Assembly (NCBI GenBank): GCA_015065925.1
Contig: SVPL01000026.1
Location: 1-35,029, forward strand
Length of the DNA stretch: 35,029 nucleotides
Reading direction: 5' to 3'
Source of the DNA: Oscillospiraceae bacterium
Lineage (GTDB): Bacteria; Bacillota; Clostridia; Oscillospirales; Acutalibacteraceae
Within the stretch, counting starts at the first letter, position 1. Each line of letters starts with the position of its first letter. A program made the translations under genes and the position numbers. The notes beneath the pieces were generated by a model. The model did not search any database. It saw only the letters and a program-made list of their open reading frames with translations, and was not told the DNA's origin. Shown here in pieces: positions 25,267-33,145 of this stretch.

Positions 25267-26550
25267 TTAATCATCAAGCTCCTTTTTGCTTTCAAGCACT
25301 TTACCGCTTACGGCATCTATTTCATACTCATATTCATAGCCATTTGCTTTAAATTCAACCTCGTAACAATAGCGAGAGTTATCCTCTAAATCAATTTCCG
25401 ATTTAACATCACTTACTCTGTTTTTATCAACCCCCGCGTGAGAAATTGCGATTTCAAGGGCTTTTTCAGGAGCAATAACGGCGTCAATTTTGTTTGAGGA
25501 TATTATATCCGAATTACTTGAAGGCTTAGAGGAATTTGCAGGCTTGGAGCTTGTTTCGTTTTTGGAATTTTTACCCTCTGTATGAGATTTCAAAATTTCT
25601 CCGCTTACGGCATCCAGCTCGTAATCATATTCCTTATTTCCTGCCTCAAATTCAACCTCATAAACCATTTTGCCAAAATCGTAGTCAAAATCTATTTCCA
25701 AATCGGTTACGGAGTTTTCCTTTACATTTGCCGCTTTAAGAGCAATTTCCTTTGCCTTTTCTGCGCTGATATACTCGCCTTTATTGGCAGTACCTTTGTT
25801 ATTAATGCTTTCATCTTTGTTATCCTCATTAATATGGCTTTGCAAAATCAAATTCAGCTCGTGTACCGAAAGCTTAGACAAATCCTCCTCAGAAGCCTTT
25901 ACTCCGTTTTCCTTAATGGTGCGAATCAATTTCGCCTTACCCGAGGTGATGTTCAGTTTTTTTGCCTCTGATTTAAGCTCATTATTGTTTTCAACCGTTT
26001 GAACTACCGTCGCAAAGCCGAAACCGTTATTTTCAACCGACTCCAAAACCTCTATATTAAGGTAATTTGCCTTAACCAAGGTTTCGTGCTCAACACTTAT
26101 TAAAACCGAGTTTGCGTCCTTTGTGAGATACCCGTTTTTAACCATAGAACCCAAAACTGCGTTAAGAGCCACATCAAGCTCGGTGTTTTTAAGGTTCATA
26201 TCACCAAGCACCTTTTTACCGTCCTCATTTCTAGGGGTAGCCTCAAGCACCTTATTATAGGTGTTAAGGGATAATTCAATCTGGGGATTAACCTCTAAAT
26301 AAATGGTTGAAACGGGCTTTAAATCTGCTTTATTGTAATTTGTTATTCCAAAAACTGCTGCCGAAATAAGCACCAAAGCCGCGGCAACCGACGAAATAAT
26401 ACCTACTATTTTGGATTTTCTTTTTTTATCTGACATAGTAACTATCTCTCCTTTCCCGTAAGATATGTCATTCTGCACCCTTTCCCATACATCGGGAGTG
26501 GATTTTTCTACAGCATTTTTAATTTTTCCTTCCAATTCCCTATTATTCAT
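25267..26550 (-). CDS. RsgI-like membrane anti-sigma factor with two PEPSY domains
   Basis: 427 residues. The cytoplasmic N-terminus (about 1-45) would hold the sigma factor. One TM helix follows (IVGIISSVAAALVLISAAVFGI, about 47-68), then an RsgI-type domain (STIYLEVNPQIELSLN through EVLESVENN, about 80-170), a charged linker, and two repeated PEPSY domains (YEVEFEAGNKEYDYELDAVSG and YEVEFKANGYEYEYEIDAVSG) outside the cell. RsgI-type proteins of clostridia sense extracellular polysaccharide through their outer domains; what this one senses is unknown. The start at 26550 uses GGAGG 9 nt upstream and overlaps the sigma gene by 8 nt. Confidence 0.85.
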   Translation of the reverse strand: MNNRELEGKIKNAVEKSTPDVWERVQNDISYGKGEIVTMSDKKRKSKIVGIISSVAAALVLISAAVFGITNYNKADLKPVSTIYLEVNPQIELSLNTYNKVLEATPRNEDGKKVLGDMNLKNTELDVALNAVLGSMVKNGYLTKDANSVLISVEHETLVKANYLNIEVLESVENNGFGFATVVQTVENNNELKSEAKKLNITSGKAKLIRTIKENGVKASEEDLSKLSVHELNLILQSHINEDNKDESINNKGTANKGEYISAEKAKEIALKAANVKENSVTDLEIDFDYDFGKMVYEVEFEAGNKEYDYELDAVSGEILKSHTEGKNSKNETSSKPANSSKPSSNSDIISSNKIDAVIAPEKALEIAISHAGVDKNRVSDVKSEIDLEDNSRYCYEVEFKANGYEYEYEIDAVSGKVLESKKELDD

Positions 26551-27118
26551 TAAGGGCACCCTCCTTTTTATAGCCTTCTTTTAATTTTTTAAGACCTCTG
26601 TGATACTTTGAAAGTACCGTAGATAGCGGCATATTTAAAAAATCACCTATTTCCCTGAATTTAAATCCCGACACCGCGTGAAGCATTATTATTTGGCGCT
26701 GGTCATCATCAAGGGAGCTTAAATATTCCTCTAAAACCCATTTTTCATCAGCCAAAAGGGTAAAATCAGGTGCTTCATCGGCTGTATTTTCGGATAATTC
26801 GCTGTCATCACTCCATTTGCGATTTCTGAAAATCTTAAAGCAATGATTTTTGGCTATGGTGATAAGCCACGCCATAGGCTTGCCCTCCGACGCGTACATA
26901 TATGCCGACACCCATACGCTTAAATAGGTGTTATGTAATACATCCTCAGCATCCGAAGGGTTTTTGAGAACCGAAAGGGCAAAACCGTAAATACCTGCTT
27001 TGGTGAGCTTATAAAGCTCCTCTAAAGCGGTATTGTCCTTTTTAGCCACCCTTAAAAGAAGGGCGTCCAGAGTTTTATCGTCGGTACCGAAAAAGGCTGT
27101 TGTACTAAAAATAATCAT
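26543..27118 (-). CDS. ECF-type sigma-70 family RNA polymerase sigma factor
   Basis: 191 residues with only regions 2 and 4. Region 2 includes NPSDAEDVLHNTYLSVW and WLITIAKNHCFKIFRNRK; region 4 includes LSSLDDDQRQIIMLHAV followed by a helix-turn-helix (FREIGDFLNMPLSTVLSKYHRGLKKLK). It directs RNA polymerase to a small regulon and is expected to be held by the anti-sigma factor encoded right after it. A sigma-A type promoter precedes it (27200-27228). The large secreted protein downstream is the first candidate target (inference). Confidence 0.93.
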   Translation of the reverse strand: MIIFSTTAFFGTDDKTLDALLLRVAKKDNTALEELYKLTKAGIYGFALSVLKNPSDAEDVLHNTYLSVWVSAYMYASEGKPMAWLITIAKNHCFKIFRNRKWSDDSELSENTADEAPDFTLLADEKWVLEEYLSSLDDDQRQIIMLHAVSGFKFREIGDFLNMPLSTVLSKYHRGLKKLKEGYKKEGALNE

Positions 27119-27199
27119 TGTGATTTTGCTCCCTTCATATAACTAATGTATTTGGAGTGCATTTTATTGCATTTATTTTTAAAAAATTTTTATAATTTT

Positions 27200-27228
27200 A
27201 TTATGACATTAAATTCAAGGTTTGTCAA
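27200..27228 (-). promoter_or_regulatory. Promoter of the sigma/anti-sigma operon
   Basis: Minus strand TTGACA (27228-27223), a 17-nt spacer and CATAAT (27205-27200), about 80 bp before the start codon. Confidence 0.65.
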
Positions 27229-27392
27229 TGCGGCTTTTGAATTTTATTTCCAGCTTCACACTACAAATAAATTTGCATTGTTTTTTGTGCTAATTGCACA
27301 AATTTAAAGAGATATTTTTGAAGTAAAACCATTTTTTTATAATTTTTGTATAAAAAGCCTTTGTTTTTAAAGCATAATATTTGCAAATGCAC

Positions 27393-27421
27393 TTGAAATT
27401 TTTAAAAAAATATAATATTAT
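27393..27421 (+). promoter_or_regulatory. Probable promoter of glgP
   Basis: TTGAAA (27393-27398), a 17-nt spacer and TATTAT (27416-27421). The area is very AT-rich, with several overlapping -10-like strings, so the choice is uncertain. The rest of the 352-bp divergent gap (27119-27470) shows only AT-rich sequence. Confidence 0.45.
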
Positions 27422-27470
27422 ATAAGGGTAACAAATTCTAACGCTATTTTCAAAAAGGAGAGAGCTTTTT

Positions 27471-29870
27471 ATGAAATATACACCCAATGAACTTAAAAAC
27501 CGAATTTCGGCAACTCTTTCACACAACTTTGGTGTTTCGCCCGAGCAGGCTTCGGATGAGCTTTTTTATAAGGCAACCGTTTTGGTGCTTTTAGGTATTA
27601 TGCGTGAACGACGCACAGCCTTCCGCAAGGAAACCGAGGCAAAGCAGGCAAAAATGGTTTACTATTTAAGTATGGAATTTTTAATGGGCCGTTCCCTTAA
27701 AAATAATCTTTACAATTTAGAGCTTGAGGAGGATATGAAAACCGCCCTCTCCTCCTTTGGCGTAAAGCTTAGTCAGCTTTATGAATTAGAGCCTGATGCA
27801 GGTCTTGGCAACGGCGGTTTAGGCAGACTTGCCGCCTGTTTTTTAGACTCCCTTTCCTCAGGCTCATACCCCGCAATGGGCTACTGCATTAAATATGAGT
27901 TTGGTATTTTCCGCCAAAAGCTGGTAGACGGCTGGCAGACCGAAATGCCCGATTTCTGGCTACCGGGTGGTAGTGTATGGCTTGAAGCCCGTCCAACCTC
28001 TGCCGTTGATGTTTTGTTTGACGGCTGGGTTGAGGAATGGTGGGACGGTGACTATCACCATGTTGAGCTTAAGGATTACACCCCCGTTCACGCAGTCCCC
28101 TACGACCTTATGGTTGCGGGTAATGACGGCAAAGCCGTAAATGTTTTAAGGCTTTGGAGCGCCGAAACTCCCTTTATTAATATGGAGGACTTTAACCGCG
28201 GTGACTATCTTCGCGCCTTGGAGCAGCAGGCTAACTGTGAGGTTATAAGCAAGGTGCTTTACCCCGAAGACCATCATATGGAGGGCAAGTCGCTCCGTCT
28301 TCGTCAGCAATACTTCCTTGTTTCGGCATCCATTCAGGATATTTTGCGTCGTCACCTTCGCACCTACGGAACCTTGGATAATCTTCCCGAAAAGGCGGCT
28401 ATTCATATTAACGATACCCATCCCGCCCTTGTTATTCCTGAGCTTATGCGCCATCTTTTAGACGAATGTGGCTACAGCTGGGACACTGCCTTTGATATTG
28501 TATCCCGCACCGCCGCCTACACAAACCACACCGTTATGAGCGAAGCTCTTGAGTGTTGGCAATGTGATTTGGTTAAGAGCCGAATTCCCCGTATTTTTGA
28601 TATCATTACCGAAATTGATAACCGCCACCGCGCCAAGGTATGGGAGCAAACCCACGATGCCGACTATGTTGAGCGCACCGCCATTATTTCGGGTGGAATG
28701 GTTAGAATGGCTAACCTTTCGGTTGCTGTTTGCCATAGCGTAAACGGCGTTTCCAAGCTTCACAGCGAAATCTTAAAGGATGACCTTTTTAACGATTATT
28801 ACAGACTCACCCCCGAAAAATTCACAAATGTTACCAACGGTATTGCCCATAGGCGTTGGCTCTGCTCGGCAAACAGGGGGCTTACAAGCTTCCTTACCGA
28901 GCTTATTGGTGACGGCTTTAAAAGGAACACAAACGAGCTTGAAAAGTTAAAGGCTTTTAAGGATGATAAACAGGTTTTAAACACTCTTTATGATATTAAA
29001 AAGGCAAATAAAGAGCGTTTTGCCGAATATGTGAAGTCTAACTGCGGAATAATATTAAACACCGACTCTATTTTTGATATGCAGGTAAAAAGACTTCACG
29101 AATACAAGCGTCAGCACCTTAATGTTATGAACATTGCCGCCCAATATTTAGCCCTTAAAAATAATCCTAATATGGATTTCACGCCCAAAACCTATATCTT
29201 CGGCGCTAAAGCGGCTCCCGGATATATGCTTGCAAAACACATCATTCATATGATATACTCATTAAGTCAGGTTGTGAATAACGATCCCGCCGTGCGCGAT
29301 AAATTAAAGATTGTGTTTATGGAGGATTATCGCGTTACCTTGGCAGAGCTTATGATTCCCTCTGCCGATGTTAGTGAGCAAATCTCCCTTGCGGGTACCG
29401 AGGCAAGCGGTACGGGTAATATGAAGCTTATGATGAACGGCGCCGTAACCCTTGGCACCGAGGACGGCGCAAATGTTGAAATACACAAGGCGGTAGGCGA
29501 CGATAACATCATTATTTTTGGTATGGAAACTCCCGAGGTTAACCGCCTTAAAAAAATTGGCTACCATCCTTCTGAATACTACAACAATAATCCCCTTATT
29601 CGCGAGGTTTTGGATTTTCTCAGCAGTGGTCTTGCCAATGATTTCAGAAATGTTACCGAGCACATTAAAAATAACGATACCTATATGGCTCTTGCCGATT
29701 TTGCCGACTACACTCGTGCACAAAATACCGTTTCGGAGCTTTACGGCGATAAAGATGTATGGAACAGAATGTCCCTTATGAATATTGCATCCTCGGGTAT
29801 TTTCTCCTCCGACCGTTCCATTGATGATTATGCAAAAAACATTTGGGATGCTAAACCCTTAAAAGACTAA
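27471..29870 (+). CDS. glgP: Glycogen/starch/maltodextrin phosphorylase
   Basis: 799 residues, GT35 family. It cuts alpha-1,4-glucan with phosphate to give glucose 1-phosphate. The pyridoxal phosphate site EASGTGNMKLMMNG is complete, with the Schiff-base lysine at about residue 652, followed by GTEDGANVEI. LGNGGLGRLAACFLDSL (about 112-128) and the HINDTHPAL segment are also canonical. AAAGGAG lies before the ATG. The next gene, a GH13 enzyme 29 bp downstream, fits the same glycogen or maltodextrin breakdown route. Confidence 0.96.
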   Translation: MKYTPNELKNRISATLSHNFGVSPEQASDELFYKATVLVLLGIMRERRTAFRKETEAKQAKMVYYLSMEFLMGRSLKNNLYNLELEEDMKTALSSFGVKLSQLYELEPDAGLGNGGLGRLAACFLDSLSSGSYPAMGYCIKYEFGIFRQKLVDGWQTEMPDFWLPGGSVWLEARPTSAVDVLFDGWVEEWWDGDYHHVELKDYTPVHAVPYDLMVAGNDGKAVNVLRLWSAETPFINMEDFNRGDYLRALEQQANCEVISKVLYPEDHHMEGKSLRLRQQYFLVSASIQDILRRHLRTYGTLDNLPEKAAIHINDTHPALVIPELMRHLLDECGYSWDTAFDIVSRTAAYTNHTVMSEALECWQCDLVKSRIPRIFDIITEIDNRHRAKVWEQTHDADYVERTAIISGGMVRMANLSVAVCHSVNGVSKLHSEILKDDLFNDYYRLTPEKFTNVTNGIAHRRWLCSANRGLTSFLTELIGDGFKRNTNELEKLKAFKDDKQVLNTLYDIKKANKERFAEYVKSNCGIILNTDSIFDMQVKRLHEYKRQHLNVMNIAAQYLALKNNPNMDFTPKTYIFGAKAAPGYMLAKHIIHMIYSLSQVVNNDPAVRDKLKIVFMEDYRVTLAELMIPSADVSEQISLAGTEASGTGNMKLMMNGAVTLGTEDGANVEIHKAVGDDNIIIFGMETPEVNRLKKIGYHPSEYYNNNPLIREVLDFLSSGLANDFRNVTEHIKNNDTYMALADFADYTRAQNTVSELYGDKDVWNRMSLMNIASSGIFSSDRSIDDYAKNIWDAKPLKD

Positions 29871-29899
29871 TCAAACACTACTAAAATTTGGTGATTTAA

Positions 29900-31759
29900 A
29901 TGCGTACCATGCCCTACAATTCCAGAGATACTTTTTATAAGTCTATCTTCGGCAGTGTAGAAGCACACAAAGGTTTCAAACTGCGTGTGCTTCTGCCCCG
30001 TGACGGATATGTTAAGGGCGTGGTCGCCGTTTTTAATAAGGATAATGAAAAGCCCCTTTCCTTTGAAATGACCGACGACTGCAACTGTCTTGAAGGCAAT
30101 TTTTACACCCGCAGTGCCGAATTTTCTTTGGAAGAAGGACTTTATTTTTACCACTTTTTAATGTACACCACCGATGGGGAGCGAAAGCTTTTAAATAAAG
30201 GTGGCGGCTTTGGTGATTTTGAGCCAAAAAACGGTACTGATTTTCAGCTTACCGTTTATGAAAAGGGCTTTGAAACCCCCACCCACACCCGCGGCGGAAT
30301 TATATATCAAATCTTTCCCGACCGCTTTGCAAGGGGTGAAAATAATCTTCCCTATCCCAAAGATCGCTATATTAAATCCGATTGGAACGAAATTCCCGAA
30401 TACACTCAGGATAACACCTTCAAATGCCTTGGGAATGACTATTACTGCGGTAATTTAAAGGGGATTGAGCAAAAGCTTGATTATATTGCCTCCCTTGGAG
30501 TTACAATGATTTATCTTAATCCGATTTTTGAAGCCCACTCCAACCACCGCTACAATACCGCCGATTATTTTAAAATCGACCCCTTGCTTGGAGACGAGGG
30601 CGATTTTATAAGCCTTTGTAAATCCGCAAAGGAAAAGGGAATAGATATTATTTTAGACGGAGTTTTTTCCCACACAGGGGACGACAGTATTTATTTCAAT
30701 GCCAAAAAGCGATATGGCGAAGGCGGCGCTTATAACGATAAGGATAGCAAATATTACTCTTGGTATAAATTTAAGGGTAATACAAAAGATTATCATAGCT
30801 GGTGGGGCGTGAAATCCCTGCCCGAAATTAATGAGGATGACTCTGACTTTACCGAATTTATAACGGGTGAAAATGGAGTTATTCGCTATTGGATGAGGCG
30901 GGGTGCTGCAGGCTTTCGTTTAGATGTTGCCGACGAGCTTCCCGACGCATTTTTGGATAGGGTTCGGATTGCGGTTAAATCCGAAAACAAAGAGGGCTAC
31001 CTATTGGGCGAGGTTTGGGAGGATGCCACCAACAAAATAAGCTATGGCGCAAGGCGAAGATTTTTACGCGGGAAACAGCTGGACAGCGTTATGAATTATC
31101 CCTTTGCAAACGCTATTGTGGATTTTATAAGCGGTGGTAACGGCAAGGATTTTGCCGAAGCTGTAATGACCGTTTTGGAAAATTATCCCCCTCAGGCACT
31201 CCACAACTTAATGAATCACATTGGCACCCACGACACCGAACGAATTTTAACCCGACTTGCAGGTGAGCCTGTAGCGGGGCGCAAAAGGGACTGGCAAGCA
31301 AAACAAGTTCTTACCACCGAGCAGTACCAAAAGGGCAAAAAAATGCTAAAGCTCGCCGCCCTGCTTCAGTACACCCTTGTGGGACTCCCTTCCCTTTATT
31401 ACGGCGACGAGGCAGGTCTTACGGGTTATGGTGACCCCTTCTGCCGCGGCACATATCCTTGGGGAAATGAGGATACTGAGCTTTTGAATTTCTACAAAAA
31501 ATTAGGTCAGGCAAGAAAAAACTGCACCGCCTTTAAGGAAGGGAGCCTTGAATTTTTGGCGGTAGGCTTGGGGTATGCTCTGTTCAGACGCTTTGACGAT
31601 AAAAGCTCGGCAATAATAGGTATAAACCGTTGGTGCAACGCCGAAGAAATAACCCTGGATATTGATTTATCGGGCTACAAAACCGTTTTTGGTAATAAGC
31701 CAACCCAAAATACCGTTACAATAGATGGAGAAGATATAGTTTTATTGGTTGCGGATTAA
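29900..31759 (+). CDS. GH13 alpha-glucosidase/neopullulanase-like enzyme
   Basis: 619 residues. The N-terminal beta domain (about 1-125) is of the kind found in cyclomaltodextrinase and neopullulanase enzymes. The catalytic barrel starts at GGIIYQIFPDRFARG (132-146). Catalytic residues: nucleophile D342 (GFRLDVADE), acid/base E371 (LLGEVWED) and transition-state stabiliser D445 (GTHDTERI). A C-terminal beta domain ends the protein. No signal peptide, so it works in the cytoplasm on imported dextrins or glycogen branches left by GlgP. The exact bond preference is not readable. The ribosome binding site is weak (GGTG). Confidence 0.9.
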   Translation: MRTMPYNSRDTFYKSIFGSVEAHKGFKLRVLLPRDGYVKGVVAVFNKDNEKPLSFEMTDDCNCLEGNFYTRSAEFSLEEGLYFYHFLMYTTDGERKLLNKGGGFGDFEPKNGTDFQLTVYEKGFETPTHTRGGIIYQIFPDRFARGENNLPYPKDRYIKSDWNEIPEYTQDNTFKCLGNDYYCGNLKGIEQKLDYIASLGVTMIYLNPIFEAHSNHRYNTADYFKIDPLLGDEGDFISLCKSAKEKGIDIILDGVFSHTGDDSIYFNAKKRYGEGGAYNDKDSKYYSWYKFKGNTKDYHSWWGVKSLPEINEDDSDFTEFITGENGVIRYWMRRGAAGFRLDVADELPDAFLDRVRIAVKSENKEGYLLGEVWEDATNKISYGARRRFLRGKQLDSVMNYPFANAIVDFISGGNGKDFAEAVMTVLENYPPQALHNLMNHIGTHDTERILTRLAGEPVAGRKRDWQAKQVLTTEQYQKGKKMLKLAALLQYTLVGLPSLYYGDEAGLTGYGDPFCRGTYPWGNEDTELLNFYKKLGQARKNCTAFKEGSLEFLAVGLGYALFRRFDDKSSAIIGINRWCNAEEITLDIDLSGYKTVFGNKPTQNTVTIDGEDIVLLVAD

Positions 31760-31778
31760 TTTTTAAGGTGTGATTTTA

Positions 31779-31976
31779 GTGAGAAATAAAAATAATAAGC
31801 ATTTGGGTATTGAAATAGATCCTCAACTTCATTACAAATTGCATTATATCGCTAAATATGAAGGCAGAAGCGCCAACGCTCAAATATTATATTTATTAAG
31901 ACAAAATATAAAAGATTTTGAGAAAAACGAAGGGGAAATAGTTATACCCGAAAACCTTTTGAACAATAAAACTTGA
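31779..31976 (+). CDS. Arc-type ribbon-helix-helix protein
   Basis: 65 residues from a GTG start at 31779. GIEIDPQLHYKLHYIAKYEGRS is the beta strand, helix and turn of a ribbon-helix-helix DNA-binding dimer, continued by a helix ending in LLRQNIKDFE. Such proteins act as small repressors or antitoxins; no toxin gene is adjacent. It lies 19 bp after the GH13 gene and may regulate the glycogen genes or itself. AAGGTG 8 nt upstream favours GTG 31779 over the in-frame GTG at 31770. The -35 of the queT promoter overlaps its stop codon. Confidence 0.7.
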   Translation: MRNKNNKHLGIEIDPQLHYKLHYIAKYEGRSANAQILYLLRQNIKDFEKNEGEIVIPENLLNNKT

Positions 31977-32001
31977 TTTTTTAACCTTAATGTTATATAA
32001 T
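31973..32001 (+). promoter_or_regulatory. Promoter of the riboswitch-queT transcript
   Basis: TTGATT (31973-31978), a 17-nt spacer and a perfect TATAAT (31996-32001). Transcription would start near 32008, directly at the aptamer. Confidence 0.8.
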
Positions 32002-32008
32002 CATTAAA

Positions 32009-32104
32009 CCGACAGTTCGTTTGTACCATCCTGTCGTTAAACAAAACCAGGACTACCCTTAGATTAAAAAGGCGTCCTTGTTTTATGCAAGGACGCCTTT
32101 TTTT
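32009..32104 (+). promoter_or_regulatory. Probable preQ1 riboswitch (possibly class III) controlling queT
   Basis: The leader begins with stem CGACAG (32010-32015)/CTGTCG (32031-32036) around TTCGTTTGTACCATC, followed by a tail AAAACCAGGAC (32043-32053) that could close a pseudoknot. The tail is complementary at 10 of 11 positions to GTCCTTGTTTT (32074-32084), the 5' arm and loop of the terminator, so it can act as an antiterminator. The switch would turn queT off when the ligand holds the tail. The downstream gene is QueT, and preQ1 switches before queT are established; the class III call rests on the organism type and my memory of the motif, not on an alignment. Confidence 0.65.
32071..32104 (+). 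terminator. Riboswitch-controlled intrinsic terminator
   Basis: A perfect 10-bp stem GGCGTCCTTG (32071-32080)/CAAGGACGCC (32088-32097) with seven T following, 82 bp before the queT start codon. Its 5' arm competes with the antiterminator described for the riboswitch. Confidence 0.92.
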
Positions 32105-32185
32105 AATGCAAAATCCAAAATGCTGAATTCAAAAATTTTCTGACACCCGCAAAATAAAAAATCCCAAAAATCAGGAGCAACAATA

Positions 32186-32695
32186 ATGAAATCAAAACAA
32201 AAAACAAATTTTCTGGTAACGGGTGGCTTAATCGCCGCTTTATATGCCGTTGCCACATATTTTTCGGCGGCATTGGGACTAGCCTACGGGGGTATACAGT
32301 TCCGCTTTTCCGAAGCCCTGACCATACTTCCTGCCTTTACTCCCGCCGCAATTCCAGGTCTTATAATAGGCTGTTTTATAGGTAATCTTGGCAGTCCCTT
32401 TGGTGTGGTAGATATACTGCTTGGTACTCTTGCAACGGCTTTGGCAGCGGTTTGCTCATATTACACACGCAAAATAACCCTCAAGGGACTCCCCCTGCTT
32501 TCAATCTTTTTCCCCGTGCTCTTTAACGCCGTTATAGTTGGAACAGAGGTTGCATATTTTTTGCCCGAAGGCATTTCCTGGATAGGCTTTTGGATTTGTG
32601 CCGCCGAGGTTGCGCTGGGCGAGCTTGTAATGTGCTATGGACTTGGAATTCCCCTTTTCTTGATTTTGAAAAATAGCAAGTCTTCACTTTTTTAA
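32186..32695 (+). CDS. queT: QueT family queuosine precursor transporter
   Basis: A 169-residue membrane protein of the QueT family, likely the substrate-binding (S) unit of an ECF-type transporter for queuosine precursors such as preQ1. It has about five hydrophobic segments (GGLIAALYAVATYFSAALGL, then IPGLIIGCFIGNLG, ILLGTLATALAAVCSY, LLSIFFPVLFNAVIVG and ALGELVMCYGLGIPLFLIL). The family block IQFRFSEALTILPAFTPAAI is present. AGGAG lies 8 nt before the ATG. Expression is probably set by the riboswitch. Queuosine goes into GUN tRNAs, which include the tRNA-Tyr(GUA) of this window. Confidence 0.92.
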   Translation: MKSKQKTNFLVTGGLIAALYAVATYFSAALGLAYGGIQFRFSEALTILPAFTPAAIPGLIIGCFIGNLGSPFGVVDILLGTLATALAAVCSYYTRKITLKGLPLLSIFFPVLFNAVIVGTEVAYFLPEGISWIGFWICAAEVALGELVMCYGLGIPLFLILKNSKSSLF

Positions 32696-32702
32696 ACAGA
32701 AC

Positions 32703-32746
32703 AAAAAACAATGGTAGTTCTTAAAGAAACAACCATCGTTTTTTGT
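32703..32746. terminator. Bidirectional terminator between queT and DUF2809
   Basis: ATGGT (32711-32715) pairs with ACCAT (32732-32736), extended by A and T runs (AAAAAAC on the left, GTTTTTTG on the right) that pair with one mismatch. It serves the two convergent genes. Confidence 0.6.
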
Positions 32747-32749
32747 TTT

Positions 32750-33145
32750 TTATGAAATTTTATTTTTTGAAAAAATCTTTAAAACAATAAAATCGAAAAC
32801 AAAATAGATAAGACAACCTACCGCATAGCAGATTATATCATAAAACGAAAAGCATCTGCCAAACCACACCGAAATAATTTTGTAGTTTTCGAGCCCTAAA
32901 AGCTTTACCACATCAAAATACTGACCAATTTCCACCGCAACCGAAAAGATAAAAACATAAAGAGGTAAAAACTTTATTCTTTTAGAGAATATTGCCTGAA
33001 CGAAAAAGCAAATAAGCAAAGTTATGAAAACATCCCCTAAATAGGACCTCACAAATGTGTTTGTTACAAAAAGCGCAATGTAAATTTCGGTTAGCGTTAA
33101 TACTGCGAATAATACGGCATAGATTTTTCTGATTTTTTTACTCAT
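32750..33145 (-). CDS. DUF2809 four-TM membrane protein, in the retron operon
   Basis: 131 residues. Family segments are clear: IALFVTNTFVRSYLGDVFI, KFLPLYVFIFSVAVEIGQYF, VVKLLGLENY and SFYDIICYAVGCLIYFVFD. Four hydrophobic helices are visible. DUF2809 proteins are small membrane proteins of unknown role, common outside retrons. Here the gene overlaps the retron RT: ATG 33145 lies 8 nt inside the RT end, with GGAG 7 nt upstream, so translation is probably coupled. A longer in-frame start at 33172 is less likely. By position it is the candidate effector of the retron, since other retrons use TM effectors; no known retron type with DUF2809 comes to mind. The 3' remnant of a second copy lies at 34566-34660. 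Confidence 0.8.
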   Translation of the reverse strand: MSKKIRKIYAVLFAVLTLTEIYIALFVTNTFVRSYLGDVFITLLICFFVQAIFSKRIKFLPLYVFIFSVAVEIGQYFDVVKLLGLENYKIISVWFGRCFSFYDIICYAVGCLIYFVFDFIVLKIFSKNKIS

